From Falsiroseomonas sp. (GTDB taxonomy: Bacteria > Pseudomonadota > Alphaproteobacteria > Acetobacterales > Acetobacteraceae), in NCBI RefSeq assembly GCF_030695085.1, contig NZ_JAUYTS010000021.1, positions 1 through 32,867 on the forward strand: a DNA stretch of 32,867 bases, given 5' to 3'. Position 1 is the first letter of the stretch, and every line of letters starts with the position of its first letter. Both the position numbers and the translations under genes were made by a program. Shown one piece after another: positions 15,103 through 24,339 of this stretch. Under the pieces are notes generated by a model. The model did not search any database. It saw nothing but the letters and a program-made list of their open reading frames with translations, and was not told the DNA's origin.

Positions 15103-15977
15103 GCGATACCCCGCGCGGCCCCCGCATCCTGACCGAGGAAGCCGGCGCCCCGGCACCACGCCTCGATTTCGGCTGGGACCAGGCGGTGGCGCCGGTGGCC
15201 GTGCCGCCCCCCGCGCGCGGGCGCTGGTCCGCCGTGGGGTTGGCGGCGGCGGGCATCGGCGTGCTGCTGCTGGGTCTCTCGGCCATCGATGTCGGCGGCT
15301 ATGTCGCGGACCAGTTCACCCGCGCGGCCTGGCTCGGCTGGCTGACGCTGGGCGTCGCGGTGGCCGGCTACGGGCTGATCGCCGCCGCCTTTCTGCGCGA
15401 GTTGCGCGGCCTGGCCGGCCTTGGCACGGTGGAACGCGGCCGGGCGGCGGTGGCGCGCGGCGATTTCGCGGCCAGCCGGGCGGCGCTGCTGGATTGGGCG
15501 GCGCGGGTTCCGGAGGCACAGCCGATGCTGCCCGCGCTCCGCAAGGCGCCGGATTTGCCGACGCTGCTGGCGCTGCTGGAGGCCGGGCCGCTGGCCGCCC
15601 TCGACCGCGCCGCCGTCTCCGCAGGCCGCGCCGCTGCGCTGCAATCGCTGGCCGCCACCGCCATCGTGCCATCCCCGGCGCTGGACGGTCTGTTCATCGC
15701 CTGGCGTGGCCTGCGCCTGGTGCGGGAAGTGGCGATGATCCACGGCCTGCGCCCGGGCCTGCTCGGCACCATGCGGCTGCTGCGGCGGACCTTGTTCGAG
15801 GCCGGTGCGGTGGCGGCGGCCGATGTCGCGATCAATGCGGCGGTCACCGCGGTCACCACCAACCCGCTGGTCGCCTCCGTCGTCGGCGATGCGGCGACGG
15901 GGGCGGTCGCCGCGCGGCGCATGCTGCTGCTGGCCCGCGCCACGGCACGCGCCTGCCGCATCGTCACGCCGCGCTGA
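15099..15977 (+). CDS. YcjF-like DUF697/TIGR01620 inner membrane protein
   Basis: A 292-residue protein with a Pro/Ala-rich cytoplasmic N-terminus (about 50 residues) and two adjacent membrane helices (GLAAAGIGVLLLGLSAI, about 46-62, and LTLGVAVAGYGLIAAAF, about 76-95). A soluble helical C-terminal part follows, with LRPGLLGTMRLLRRTLFEAG and an Ala-rich end. This layout, and the GTGA overlap with ycjX, identify the YcjF/DUF697 partner. Function is unknown beyond association with envelope stress. The end (RMLLLARATARACRIV) fits the family. No terminator is visible in the 38 bases before the next gene. Confidence 0.82.
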   Translation: MSDTPRGPRILTEEAGAPAPRLDFGWDQAVAPVAVPPPARGRWSAVGLAAAGIGVLLLGLSAIDVGGYVADQFTRAAWLGWLTLGVAVAGYGLIAAAFLRELRGLAGLGTVERGRAAVARGDFAASRAALLDWAARVPEAQPMLPALRKAPDLPTLLALLEAGPLAALDRAAVSAGRAAALQSLAATAIVPSPALDGLFIAWRGLRLVREVAMIHGLRPGLLGTMRLLRRTLFEAGAVAAADVAINAAVTAVTTNPLVASVVGDAATGAVAARRMLLLARATARACRIVTPR

Positions 15978-16015
15978 TCATGCAGTAATACCCAGACCAG
16001 ACGGAGAGCCTCGCC

Positions 16016-16936
16016 ATGCCCTATGTGATCGCCGACGACCTGCCCGACGCCCCCGCGGGGCAGCGCTTCCGCGCGCTGCTCGATCGTCCGCAGATCCTGC
16101 AGATGCCGGGCGCGCATCTCGGCATCGCGGCGCTGCTGGCGAAGCAGGCGGGGTTCGAATCGCTGTACATGTCCGGCGCCGCGATGTCCGCCACCATGGG
16201 CCTGCCGGATCTCGGCATGATCACGGTGGATGATGTCGCCTTCCATATCCGCCAGGTGGCCCGCGCCTCCGGCCTGCCGATCCTGGTGGATGGCGATACC
16301 GGGTACGGGGAGGCGCTGAACGTCATGCACATGGTGCGGACGTTCGAGGAAGCGGGCGCGGGCGCGGTGCATCTGGAAGACCAGCTGCTGCCGAAGAAAT
16401 GCGGCCATCTGAACGACAAGAAGCTGGCCGATGCGCGGGACATGGCGGCCAAGGTCGCCGCCGCGCGCAAGGCTCGAAAGCACCTGTACATCATCGCCCG
16501 CACCGATGCGGTGGCGAGCGAGGGCATGGATGCCGCCGTGGCGCGGGCGCAGATGTATCTCGATGCCGGGGCCGATGCGATCTTCCCGGAAGCCCTGGTG
16601 ACGCGGGAGATGTTCGCCGAATTCGCCCGCCGGATGCCGGGCGTGAAGCTGCTGGCGAACATGACCGAATTCGGCCGCACGCCCTTCTTCACGGCGCAGG
16701 AATTCCAGGACCTCGGCTATGCCATGGTGATCTGGCCGGTCAGCCATCTGCGCATCGCGGCCAAGGCGATGGAGGAGCTGTATGCCGCGATCAACCGCGA
16801 TGGCGGCACGATGAAGATGCTGGACCGGATGCAGACCCGCGCCCAGCTCTACGCCACCATCGGCTACCACGACTATGAGGCGCTGGATTCCAGCCTGGTG
16901 GCGACGGTGATCCCGGAGGGGATGCCGCAGCCATAG
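16016..16936 (+). CDS. prpB: 2-methylisocitrate lyase (PEP mutase/isocitrate lyase superfamily)
   Basis: Probably cleaves 2-methylisocitrate to pyruvate and succinate in the methylcitrate cycle for propionate. The 306-residue TIM-barrel product has the catalytic KKCGH motif (127-131, Cys129), VDGDTGYG with metal-binding Asp92 and Asp94, IIARTDAVASEGMDAAVARA, LLANMTEFGRTP, and the late motif MQTRAQLYATIGYHDYE. This last motif closely follows the E. coli PrpB pattern. The start at 16016 has GGAG at 16003-16006. No prpC or prpD is adjacent, so the substrate is inferred from motifs; another carboxy-phosphoenolpyruvate/acyl-malate lyase of the same superfamily is possible. It converges on the HAD gene with a 4-base gap. 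Confidence 0.8.
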   Translation: MPYVIADDLPDAPAGQRFRALLDRPQILQMPGAHLGIAALLAKQAGFESLYMSGAAMSATMGLPDLGMITVDDVAFHIRQVARASGLPILVDGDTGYGEALNVMHMVRTFEEAGAGAVHLEDQLLPKKCGHLNDKKLADARDMAAKVAAARKARKHLYIIARTDAVASEGMDAAVARAQMYLDAGADAIFPEALVTREMFAEFARRMPGVKLLANMTEFGRTPFFTAQEFQDLGYAMVIWPVSHLRIAAKAMEELYAAINRDGGTMKMLDRMQTRAQLYATIGYHDYEALDSSLVATVIPEGMPQP

Positions 16937-16940
16937 GCCC

Positions 16941-17621
16941 TCAGACGCCGAAGAAGGCCTGGATCTCCGCCATGCTGGCGAACAGGATGTCCGGCTCCGC
17001 CGCCGCCAGCGCCGAGGGCAGGGCGTAGCCCCAGGCCACCGCGCCGGCGACCAGGCCGGCGCTGCGGGCGGCGGCGATGTCGCGCAACTCGTCGCCGATG
17101 GCGATCGCCTCGCCCGGCAGCCGCCCGGTGCGCCGCAGCACCTGGCGGAAGCGGGAGGCCTTGCCGAACAGCGTGGCATCGCAGGCCCAATGCCCGATAT
17201 GCGCCGCGGCCTCCGCGCCCAGGGCGCGGCGCGCATTGATCTCGGAGTTGGAGGACACCAGCGCCAGCGTCACCCCCGCCTCCCGCAGCCGTGCCAGCAT
17301 GGCAGCGGTGCCGGGGAACAAAGGTGGCGGCGGGGCGGCGGCGGCCAGGCCCTTGATGTGCGAGGCGATGCGCGGAAGCTTCCACAGCGGCACGCCGAGG
17401 ACGCGCATGATGCTGCGCGCATCCCGGTCGCGCAGCGACTCGGCCTCCGCCCTGTCGATGCGACGGAATCCGAAATGCCGGGCGGCCTGGTCCAGCGCCT
17501 CGAACATCACGTCTCGGCTATCGGCCAGGGTGCCGTCCAGGTCGAAAAGTGCGAGGCGGGGCACGGCGTGCCGTCGGGCCCGCACGGTGCGGATGGCGTG
17601 GGAATCGATCGAGCTGTCCAC
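16941..17621 (-). CDS. HAD-family hydrolase, phosphoglycolate-phosphatase-like
   Basis: Cytoplasmic haloacid-dehalogenase-fold phosphatase; substrate not determinable. The 226-residue product has motif I FDLDGTLADS (nucleophile Asp27, acid/base Asp29), motif II Ser123 in VSSNS, motif III Lys154 in FGKASRF, and motif IV GDELRD (176-181). A helical cap between motifs I and II makes it a subclass-I HAD like Gph. The start is uncertain: GTG 17621 follows GGAG closely (spacing 3), while a GTG at 17564 would begin just before the domain. A TACAAT-like -10 lies at 17644-17649 within gaattgtaattc, with a poor -35. The gene is convergent with prpB and runs the same way as the two tRNA genes upstream of it. 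Confidence 0.85.
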   Translation of the reverse strand: MDSSIDSHAIRTVRARRHAVPRLALFDLDGTLADSRDVMFEALDQAARHFGFRRIDRAEAESLRDRDARSIMRVLGVPLWKLPRIASHIKGLAAAAPPPPLFPGTAAMLARLREAGVTLALVSSNSEINARRALGAEAAAHIGHWACDATLFGKASRFRQVLRRTGRLPGEAIAIGDELRDIAAARSAGLVAGAVAWGYALPSALAAAEPDILFASMAEIQAFFGV

Positions 17622-17796
17622 CCGCTCCGTCTGTCCTGTCCGAATTGTAATTCAGACTCATGGCCCGCCAGACTGCGGACGGCAAGTAAATTTAGCGGGG
17701 TAGGTCATTAAGTTAAGTCGGGAGCCAGGGACGCGCGCGGGCCGTACAACCCGTGTCTGCACCACAGGACGAAGACCGGCTTGGGAGTTTGAGAAA

Positions 17797-17871
17797 TGGC
17801 TCCGGCGGTAGGATTCGAACCTACGACCAACGGATTAACAGTCCGCTGCGCTACCGCTGCGCCACGCCGGA
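17797..17871 (-). tRNA. tRNA-Asn (GTT), CCA encoded
   Basis: The minus strand folds into a full cloverleaf: acceptor TCCGGCG paired with CGCCGGA, D arm GCGC...GCGC, anticodon loop CTGTTAA (anticodon GTT), T arm with GGTTCGAATCC, discriminator G, and CCA in the DNA. Length is 75 bases including CCA. The next tRNA, Cys, lies 83 bases upstream on the same strand. Confidence 0.97.
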
Positions 17872-17887
17872 TCAGCCAGTGGGGGGG

Positions 17888-17916
17888 GCTATAGCAAGCA
17901 CCCGGTCCCCGGTAAA
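17888..17916 (-). promoter_or_regulatory. putative promoter for tRNA-Asn
   Basis: On the minus strand a -35-like TTTACC (17911-17916) and a -10-like TATAGC (17888-17893) are separated by 17 bases, and the tRNA 5' end is 16 bases below the -10. Each box matches four of six sigma-70 consensus positions. A run of eight C on this strand follows the -10. Confidence 0.5.
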
Positions 17917-17954
17917 CCCGCCCCTTGCCGATTGGCGATGGACGGGGGGTAGAA

Positions 17955-18025
17955 AGGCCGCGGCCGGAATCGAACCGGCATATACGGATTTGCAGTCCGC
18001 TGCATCACCACTCTGCCACGCGGCC
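17955..18025 (-). tRNA. tRNA-Cys (GCA), CCA not encoded
   Basis: Minus-strand cloverleaf of 71 bases: acceptor GGCCGCG with CGCGGCC, anticodon loop CTGCAAA (anticodon GCA), T arm GGTTCGATTCC, and discriminator T, the identity base for cysteine. The next genomic bases are TTC rather than CCA, so CCA must be added enzymatically, unlike the neighbouring tRNA-Asn. Confidence 0.97.
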
Positions 18026-18029
18026 CCAA

Positions 18030-18045
18030 GCGTGGCGTGCCACGC
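18030..18045 (-). repeat. hairpin in the tRNA-Cys 5' leader
   Basis: GCGTGG-CACG-CCACGC is a perfect 6-bp stem with a 4-base loop, four bases before the mature 5' end of tRNA-Cys. Its 3' arm (GCCACGC) is also complementary to GCGTGGC inside the tRNA acceptor/D region, so two pairings compete. Confidence 0.6.
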
Positions 18046-18058
18046 GGGAAGCGGGGCC

Positions 18059-18087
18059 TCTATCCGGCAGGGCGGCCCGCGGGTCAA
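18059..18087 (-). promoter_or_regulatory. putative promoter for tRNA-Cys
   Basis: Minus-strand -35 TTGACC (18082-18087, five of six) and -10 GATAGA (18059-18064, weaker) with a 17-base spacer. Transcription would start near 18052, giving a leader of about 27 bases before the tRNA that includes the hairpin at 18030-18045. Confidence 0.55.
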
Positions 18088-18164
18088 GAGTCCAGCGAGC
18101 CTCGCCGGGGCGCGTGAAGACTTCGGCAATCCGTTGCCCGGATGCTGCGTCGCGGAAGTGCTGC

Positions 18165-18193
18165 TTGGCCGCGCGGCGGCCCGGACGTATAAG
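18165..18193 (+). promoter_or_regulatory. putative promoter for the PIMT-like gene
   Basis: TTGGCC (18165-18170), a 17-base spacer, and TATAAG (18188-18193). The expected transcription start, about seven bases past the -10, falls on the ATG at 18200, which would give a leaderless message. Confidence 0.45.
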
Positions 18194-18199
18194 CGGCGT

Positions 18200-18925
18200 A
18201 TGGACAAGGCGGCGACGATGGACCTGGATCATGCGCAACCGCGTGTCGTGGCGGATGCCGAAGATGGCATGGCGACGGCGCGCCGCTTCATGGTGGACGG
18301 CCAACTGCGGCCGAACAAGGTGACGGACCCGCGGCTGCTGGCCGCAATGGGCGACCTGCCGCGGGAACGCTTCCTGCCGCCCAGCCTCGCCGCCCGTGCC
18401 TATGCGGATGAGGATGTGCGCCTGCCCGGCGCCCGCGCCCTGATGCAGCCGATGGCAGTCGCCCGGCTGCTGCAATTGCTGCGAATCCGCGATGGGGACC
18501 GGCTGCTGGTGCTCGGCGCCGGTACCGGTTACGCGGCCGCCGTGGCGGCATCCTGCGGCGCGCGGGTGGTTGCGGTCGAATCGGATGCCGCGTTGCTGGC
18601 CATCGCCCGTCAGGCGCTGGGCGGGCTGCTGCCGGCCGGAGCGGTGACCCTGGTGCGGGCGGACCCGGCCCCGGGGCACGCCGCCGGCGCGCCCTATGAT
18701 GCCATCCTGATCGAGGGCGAGGTGCCGTCGGTGCCCGATGCCATCGCGGCCCAGCTTGCCGAAGGTGGCCGCCTCGCCACTGTGCTGGCGGCACCGGATC
18801 GTGGCGCATCCTCGCGCGCGGTGTGGGGCGTGCGTCATGCCGGCAGCTTCAGCGTGACGGATGCCTTCGATTGCGCCACGCTGCCTCTGCCCGCCTTCCA
18901 GCCCGCCCCGGCTTTCGTCTTCTGA
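18200..18925 (+). CDS. PIMT-like SAM-dependent methyltransferase (protein-L-isoaspartate O-methyltransferase family)
   Basis: A 241-residue class I methyltransferase of the PCMT family. RFMVDGQLRPNKVTDPRLL and LPRERFLP match the family N-terminus. The SAM site is LGAGTGY (105-111) with acidic Glu127 in VAVESD. The segment that normally reads (I/V)SQP, with a functional Ser, reads LMQP (81-84) here, so genuine isoaspartate repair activity is doubtful. The order PIMT-like gene, tolC, popZ, valS recurs in alphaproteobacteria. The start is open: ATG 18200, 18218 and 18269 are in frame. The reading frame also stays open upstream through both tRNAs, but that part is not a protein. No strong ribosome binding site is seen, consistent with the leaderless option. 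Confidence 0.82.
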   Translation: MDKAATMDLDHAQPRVVADAEDGMATARRFMVDGQLRPNKVTDPRLLAAMGDLPRERFLPPSLAARAYADEDVRLPGARALMQPMAVARLLQLLRIRDGDRLLVLGAGTGYAAAVAASCGARVVAVESDAALLAIARQALGGLLPAGAVTLVRADPAPGHAAGAPYDAILIEGEVPSVPDAIAAQLAEGGRLATVLAAPDRGASSRAVWGVRHAGSFSVTDAFDCATLPLPAFQPAPAFVF

Positions 18926-18932
18926 TGCGCGG

Positions 18933-18948
18933 CCCCGCCCCGGCGGGG
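18933..18948 (+). other. GC hairpin after the PIMT-like gene
   Basis: CCCCGCC and GGCGGGG (18933-18939 with 18942-18948) form a compact hairpin eight bases after the stop codon. A second small one, CCCGC-TTC-GCGGG, is at 18993-19005 just before the tolC ribosome binding site. Neither has a T-run, so termination is uncertain; attenuation between the two genes is possible. Confidence 0.4.
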
Positions 18949-19024
18949 CGACCGGTGCGGAAGATCTGGTCGCAGGTGAATTGAAGACCCGCCCCGCTTC
19001 GCGGGTTGTAGGAGCCGCAGTCCG

Positions 19025-20410
19025 ATGATGTTCTCCCGTCCCACCCTCGCGCTCGCGGCGCTGCTGGCCGCTCCGCCGGCGCTGATCGCACCCGCCGCGG
19101 CGCAGTCGCTGCAGGATGCGCTGGCACTGGCCTATGCCAACAACCCGACCCTTCAGGCTGCCCGCGCGCAGCTTCGGGCGGTGGATGAAAATGTCCCGCA
19201 GGCCCTGGCCGGTTGGCGCCCCACCGTGCAGGTGGCCGGCAGCATCGGCACCGCACAGGGACGCAGCACCAACACCGCGGCCGGCGTGCGCACCAATCTG
19301 GACCGCAACCCGGCCGCGCTCCAGGCCTCCGTGACGCAGCCGCTGTATCGTGGCGGCCGCACCACCGCCTCGACCCGGCGGGCGGAAAACCAGGTGCTGG
19401 CGCAGCGCGCGCGGCTGCTGGCCACCGAACAGCAGATCCTGTCGGATACGGTGAACGCCTATGTCGCCGTGATCCGGGACCAGGAGGAAGTGCGCCTCAA
19501 CATCAACAATGAGCAGGTGCTGACCCGCCAGCTTCAGGCCACCAACGAACGCTTCCGGGTGGGTGAAATCACCCGCACGGATGTGGCACAGGCCGAAAGC
19601 CGGCTGGCTGGCACGCGCGCGGCGCGCGCCGATGCGGAGGGGCGCCTGCAGCAATCCCGCGCCAGCTTCACCCGGCTGGTGGGCCAGCCGCCGCAGCGCC
19701 TGGTGGCGCCGCAGCCGCTGCGCGTGCCGCTGGCCACCGCGGCGGAGGCGGGCACGCTGGCGGGCCAGAACAACCCCAACGTGGTCGCCGCCCTGTTCGA
19801 CGAGGCGGCGGCGCGGGACCTGGTGGATGTGAACTTCTCCACCCTGCTGCCGCAGGTCAGCCTGAATGGCAGCACCTTCCGCAACGACAACAACGCACAG
19901 CCCGATACGCGCGCCACCGGCAGCCAGGTGACCGCGAACCTGACCGTGCCGATCTACCAGGGCGGCGCGGAATACGCGCAGGTTCGCCAGGCGCGGCAAT
20001 CCGCCCAGCAGGCGCGCCAGCTTGTCGACGACCAGCGTCGCCTCGCCACCCAGCAGGCCACCTCGGCGTGGGAGACGCTGACCGCGGCCCGCGCCCAGGT
20101 GGATAGCGTACGGGCGCAGATCCGCGCCGCCGAGATCGCGCTGGATGGCGTGCAGCGGGAGGCCGTGGTCGGCAGCCGCACCACGCTCGATGTGCTGAAT
20201 GCGGAGCAGGAACTGCTGAACGCCCGCGTCAGCCTGGTGCGCGCGCTGGCCAATGTGATCACCGCCTCGCACAGCCTGGCGGCTTCGGTCGGGCGGCTCA
20301 CGGCGCGGGACCTCAGCCTGCCGGTGCAGATCTATGACATGGAAGCCTATTACAACGCAGTGCGGACCCGCTGGGCCGGCTTCGGTGACTATGCCGTGCA
20401 AGGGCGCTGA
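19025..20410 (+). CDS. tolC: TolC-family outer membrane efflux/secretion channel
   Basis: Outer-membrane channel and periplasmic tunnel serving RND pumps and type I secretion. The 461-residue product has a signal peptide (hydrophobic run ending APAAA before Gln). Two homologous outer-membrane-factor repeats follow, starting SLQDALALAYANNPTLQAARA, with VTQPLYRGGRTTASTRRAEN in the first half and LTVPIYQGGAEYAQVRQA in the second. The long coiled-coil hairpins (residues about 120-210 and 310-400) and the NVITASHSLAASVGRLT end are typical of TolC. GGAG at 19011-19014 is 10 bases from the ATG at 19025; ATG 19028 is equivalent. The next gene, popZ, starts 3 bases after the stop. Confidence 0.94.
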   Translation: MMFSRPTLALAALLAAPPALIAPAAAQSLQDALALAYANNPTLQAARAQLRAVDENVPQALAGWRPTVQVAGSIGTAQGRSTNTAAGVRTNLDRNPAALQASVTQPLYRGGRTTASTRRAENQVLAQRARLLATEQQILSDTVNAYVAVIRDQEEVRLNINNEQVLTRQLQATNERFRVGEITRTDVAQAESRLAGTRAARADAEGRLQQSRASFTRLVGQPPQRLVAPQPLRVPLATAAEAGTLAGQNNPNVVAALFDEAAARDLVDVNFSTLLPQVSLNGSTFRNDNNAQPDTRATGSQVTANLTVPIYQGGAEYAQVRQARQSAQQARQLVDDQRRLATQQATSAWETLTAARAQVDSVRAQIRAAEIALDGVQREAVVGSRTTLDVLNAEQELLNARVSLVRALANVITASHSLAASVGRLTARDLSLPVQIYDMEAYYNAVRTRWAGFGDYAVQGR

Positions 20411-20413
20411 GGC

Positions 20414-21004
20414 ATGAGCGGCACGGGTCAGCCGGGCCGGCCGCCGGGTGGCGGCTCGGATCCGGCGATGGACGATATCCTCGCCTCGATCCGGCGCATC
20501 CTGAACGAGGATGAGGCGCAGGAGGCCCAGGACAACAAGGCGGAGCCGGAGCCGCTGGATCTGACGGAGGCGATGCTGGTCGCCGCCCCGCCGGCGCCGG
20601 CGCCGGCGCCGGAGCCGGAACCGGAGCCTGAACCCGAACCCGAACCGGAACCCGAGCGGGGACCGCCACCACGCGCGGCGGCACCGCCGGAGCCACGCCC
20701 GGAACCCGCGCCGCAGCCGGAAGCCGATCCGGAGATGACGGTGGCCAATGTGATGTCCGCGGCGGAGGGTCTCATCGCCCCGGCCGTGGCCGCCGCCACC
20801 ACCGCCACCCTCGCCACCTTGCTCCGCAGCGTGGCGGCGGAGCGTAGCGCCACCGTCAGCCGTGCCGGCCCCTCGATCGAGGATGTGGTGCGGGAGGAAA
20901 TCCGCCCGCTGCTGAAGTCCTGGCTCGACCAGCACCTGCCGCCCTTGGTGGAGCGCCTGGTGCGGGTGGAGATCGAGCGGGTGATCGGGCGCGCAGCACC
21001 CTGA
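20414..21004 (+). CDS. popZ: PopZ-type polar organizing protein (DUF2497)
   Basis: Likely the alphaproteobacterial cell-pole scaffold that forms a pole microdomain and binds the ParB-centromere complex. In the 196-residue product, PAMDDILASIRRILNEDEAQ (about 18-37) is the N-terminal partner-binding helix of PopZ. A Pro/Glu-rich disordered linker (about 38-107) includes a pure (AP)n then (EP)n run encoded by hexamer repeats at about 20590-20656. The C-terminal part (about 108-196: MTVANVMSAAEGLIAP, then IEDVVREEIRPLLKSWLDQH) is the helical oligomerisation region. The layout matches Caulobacter PopZ (177 residues). It lies three bases after tolC and before valS, a conserved position. Confidence 0.85.
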   Translation: MSGTGQPGRPPGGGSDPAMDDILASIRRILNEDEAQEAQDNKAEPEPLDLTEAMLVAAPPAPAPAPEPEPEPEPEPEPEPERGPPPRAAAPPEPRPEPAPQPEADPEMTVANVMSAAEGLIAPAVAAATTATLATLLRSVAAERSATVSRAGPSIEDVVREEIRPLLKSWLDQHLPPLVERLVRVEIERVIGRAAP

Positions 21005-21117
21005 TCCTTCCGGGCCGGGCTGAACCGCCCGGCACCTCCAGCGCGGCGCGGCATGGAATACCCGCCGCGCCCGGCGCGCCCCTTGACGAAGCCCGGCGGC
21101 CGGGGAAGGGATGCCGC

Positions 21118-23799
<2,682 letters not shown>

Positions 23800-24306
23800 C
23801 TAGCGGTAGGCCAGACCCGTCACCGGGTCGCAGGGCGGGTCCGCCGTGGCGGGAATGGCATGCAGCGCCTTTTCCCGCTCTCCTGGCCGCGTGGTGAACT
23901 GCTCCGGCGGGTCACCGGGCGGATAGGCGCCGACCACCAGCAGGTCGTCGGACTGGCCCAGGTTGCGATGCGCGGTGCCGGCTGGCAGCACCACCACATC
24001 GCCGGCCACCAGATCCAGGTCCACCCCCGCCTCGGCGCCCAGTCGCACCCGCACATGCCCGCGGGCGATGGCCAGCGCCTCATGCGCATTGGGGTGGTAG
24101 TGGTCGAATTCGTAGATCCCGTTGCGCCAGGCCGGCGGCCAGCCATGCCGCGCGAACAGCGCCTCTGCCGCTGCCGGGTCGCCGGGCTGCGTAGCGCCGC
24201 GGTGCAGCAGCACGGGCAGGCGCGGGTTGTTGGGGATCTGGCCGCCCTGGCTGGCGCTATCCGCCAGTGTCAGCCGCTCTGCGCCATCGGCGCCGCGTTC
24301 ATGCAT
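23800..24306 (-). CDS. cupin-domain protein (YjlB-like)
   Basis: A 168-residue single-domain cupin. Motif 1 is seen as YEFDHYHPNAHEALAIARG and motif 2 as GDVVVLPAGTAHRNLG, giving candidate metal ligands His71, His75, Glu76 and His113. The N-terminal third (IPNNPRLPVLLHRGA) and the phrase HGWPPAWRNGIYEFDHYH are typical of the YjlB group, whose biochemical role is unknown. The ATG at 24306 has GGAGGG eight bases upstream, but this ribosome binding site is one arm of a perfect hairpin. The gene is convergent with valS and 33 bases downstream of the CHAP gene on the same strand, with which it may be cotranscribed. Confidence 0.85.
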   Translation of the reverse strand: MHERGADGAERLTLADSASQGGQIPNNPRLPVLLHRGATQPGDPAAAEALFARHGWPPAWRNGIYEFDHYHPNAHEALAIARGHVRVRLGAEAGVDLDLVAGDVVVLPAGTAHRNLGQSDDLLVVGAYPPGDPPEQFTTRPGEREKALHAIPATADPPCDPVTGLAYR

Positions 24307-24314
24307 GTCCGGAA

Positions 24315-24330
24315 CCCTCCATCGGGAGGG
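24315..24330 (-). promoter_or_regulatory. SD/anti-SD hairpin ahead of the cupin gene
   Basis: On the coding (minus) strand CCCTCC-CGAT-GGAGGG forms a perfect 6-bp stem with a 4-base loop. The 3' arm GGAGGG is the ribosome binding site, eight bases before the ATG. The 5' arm CCCTCC resembles the 16S anti-SD sequence. In the folded state the site would be hidden from ribosomes. Confidence 0.6.
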
Positions 24331-24339
24331 CCAGACGCC

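Noticed and set aside
9126..17236. Other long antisense frames (9126-10862, 12351-14120 and 15368-17236 on the minus strand)
   Set aside because: All lie opposite genes with clear family motifs and show the low-complexity composition of shadow frames.
17881..17888. Run of eight G near tRNA-Asn as a G-quadruplex
   Set aside because: A single G-run without further G-tracts in the right spacing; more likely a plain homopolymer.
17753..18199. N-terminal extension of the PIMT-like reading frame
   Set aside because: It runs through two tRNA genes on the other strand and has no family similarity; the frame is open only by composition.
18005..20935. Very long open frame (976 codons) on the minus strand opposite the PIMT-like gene, tolC and popZ
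   Set aside because: High G+C shadow frame: composition is His/Arg/Gly-rich with no domain, it crosses three well-supported genes and a tRNA, and there is no ribosome binding site.
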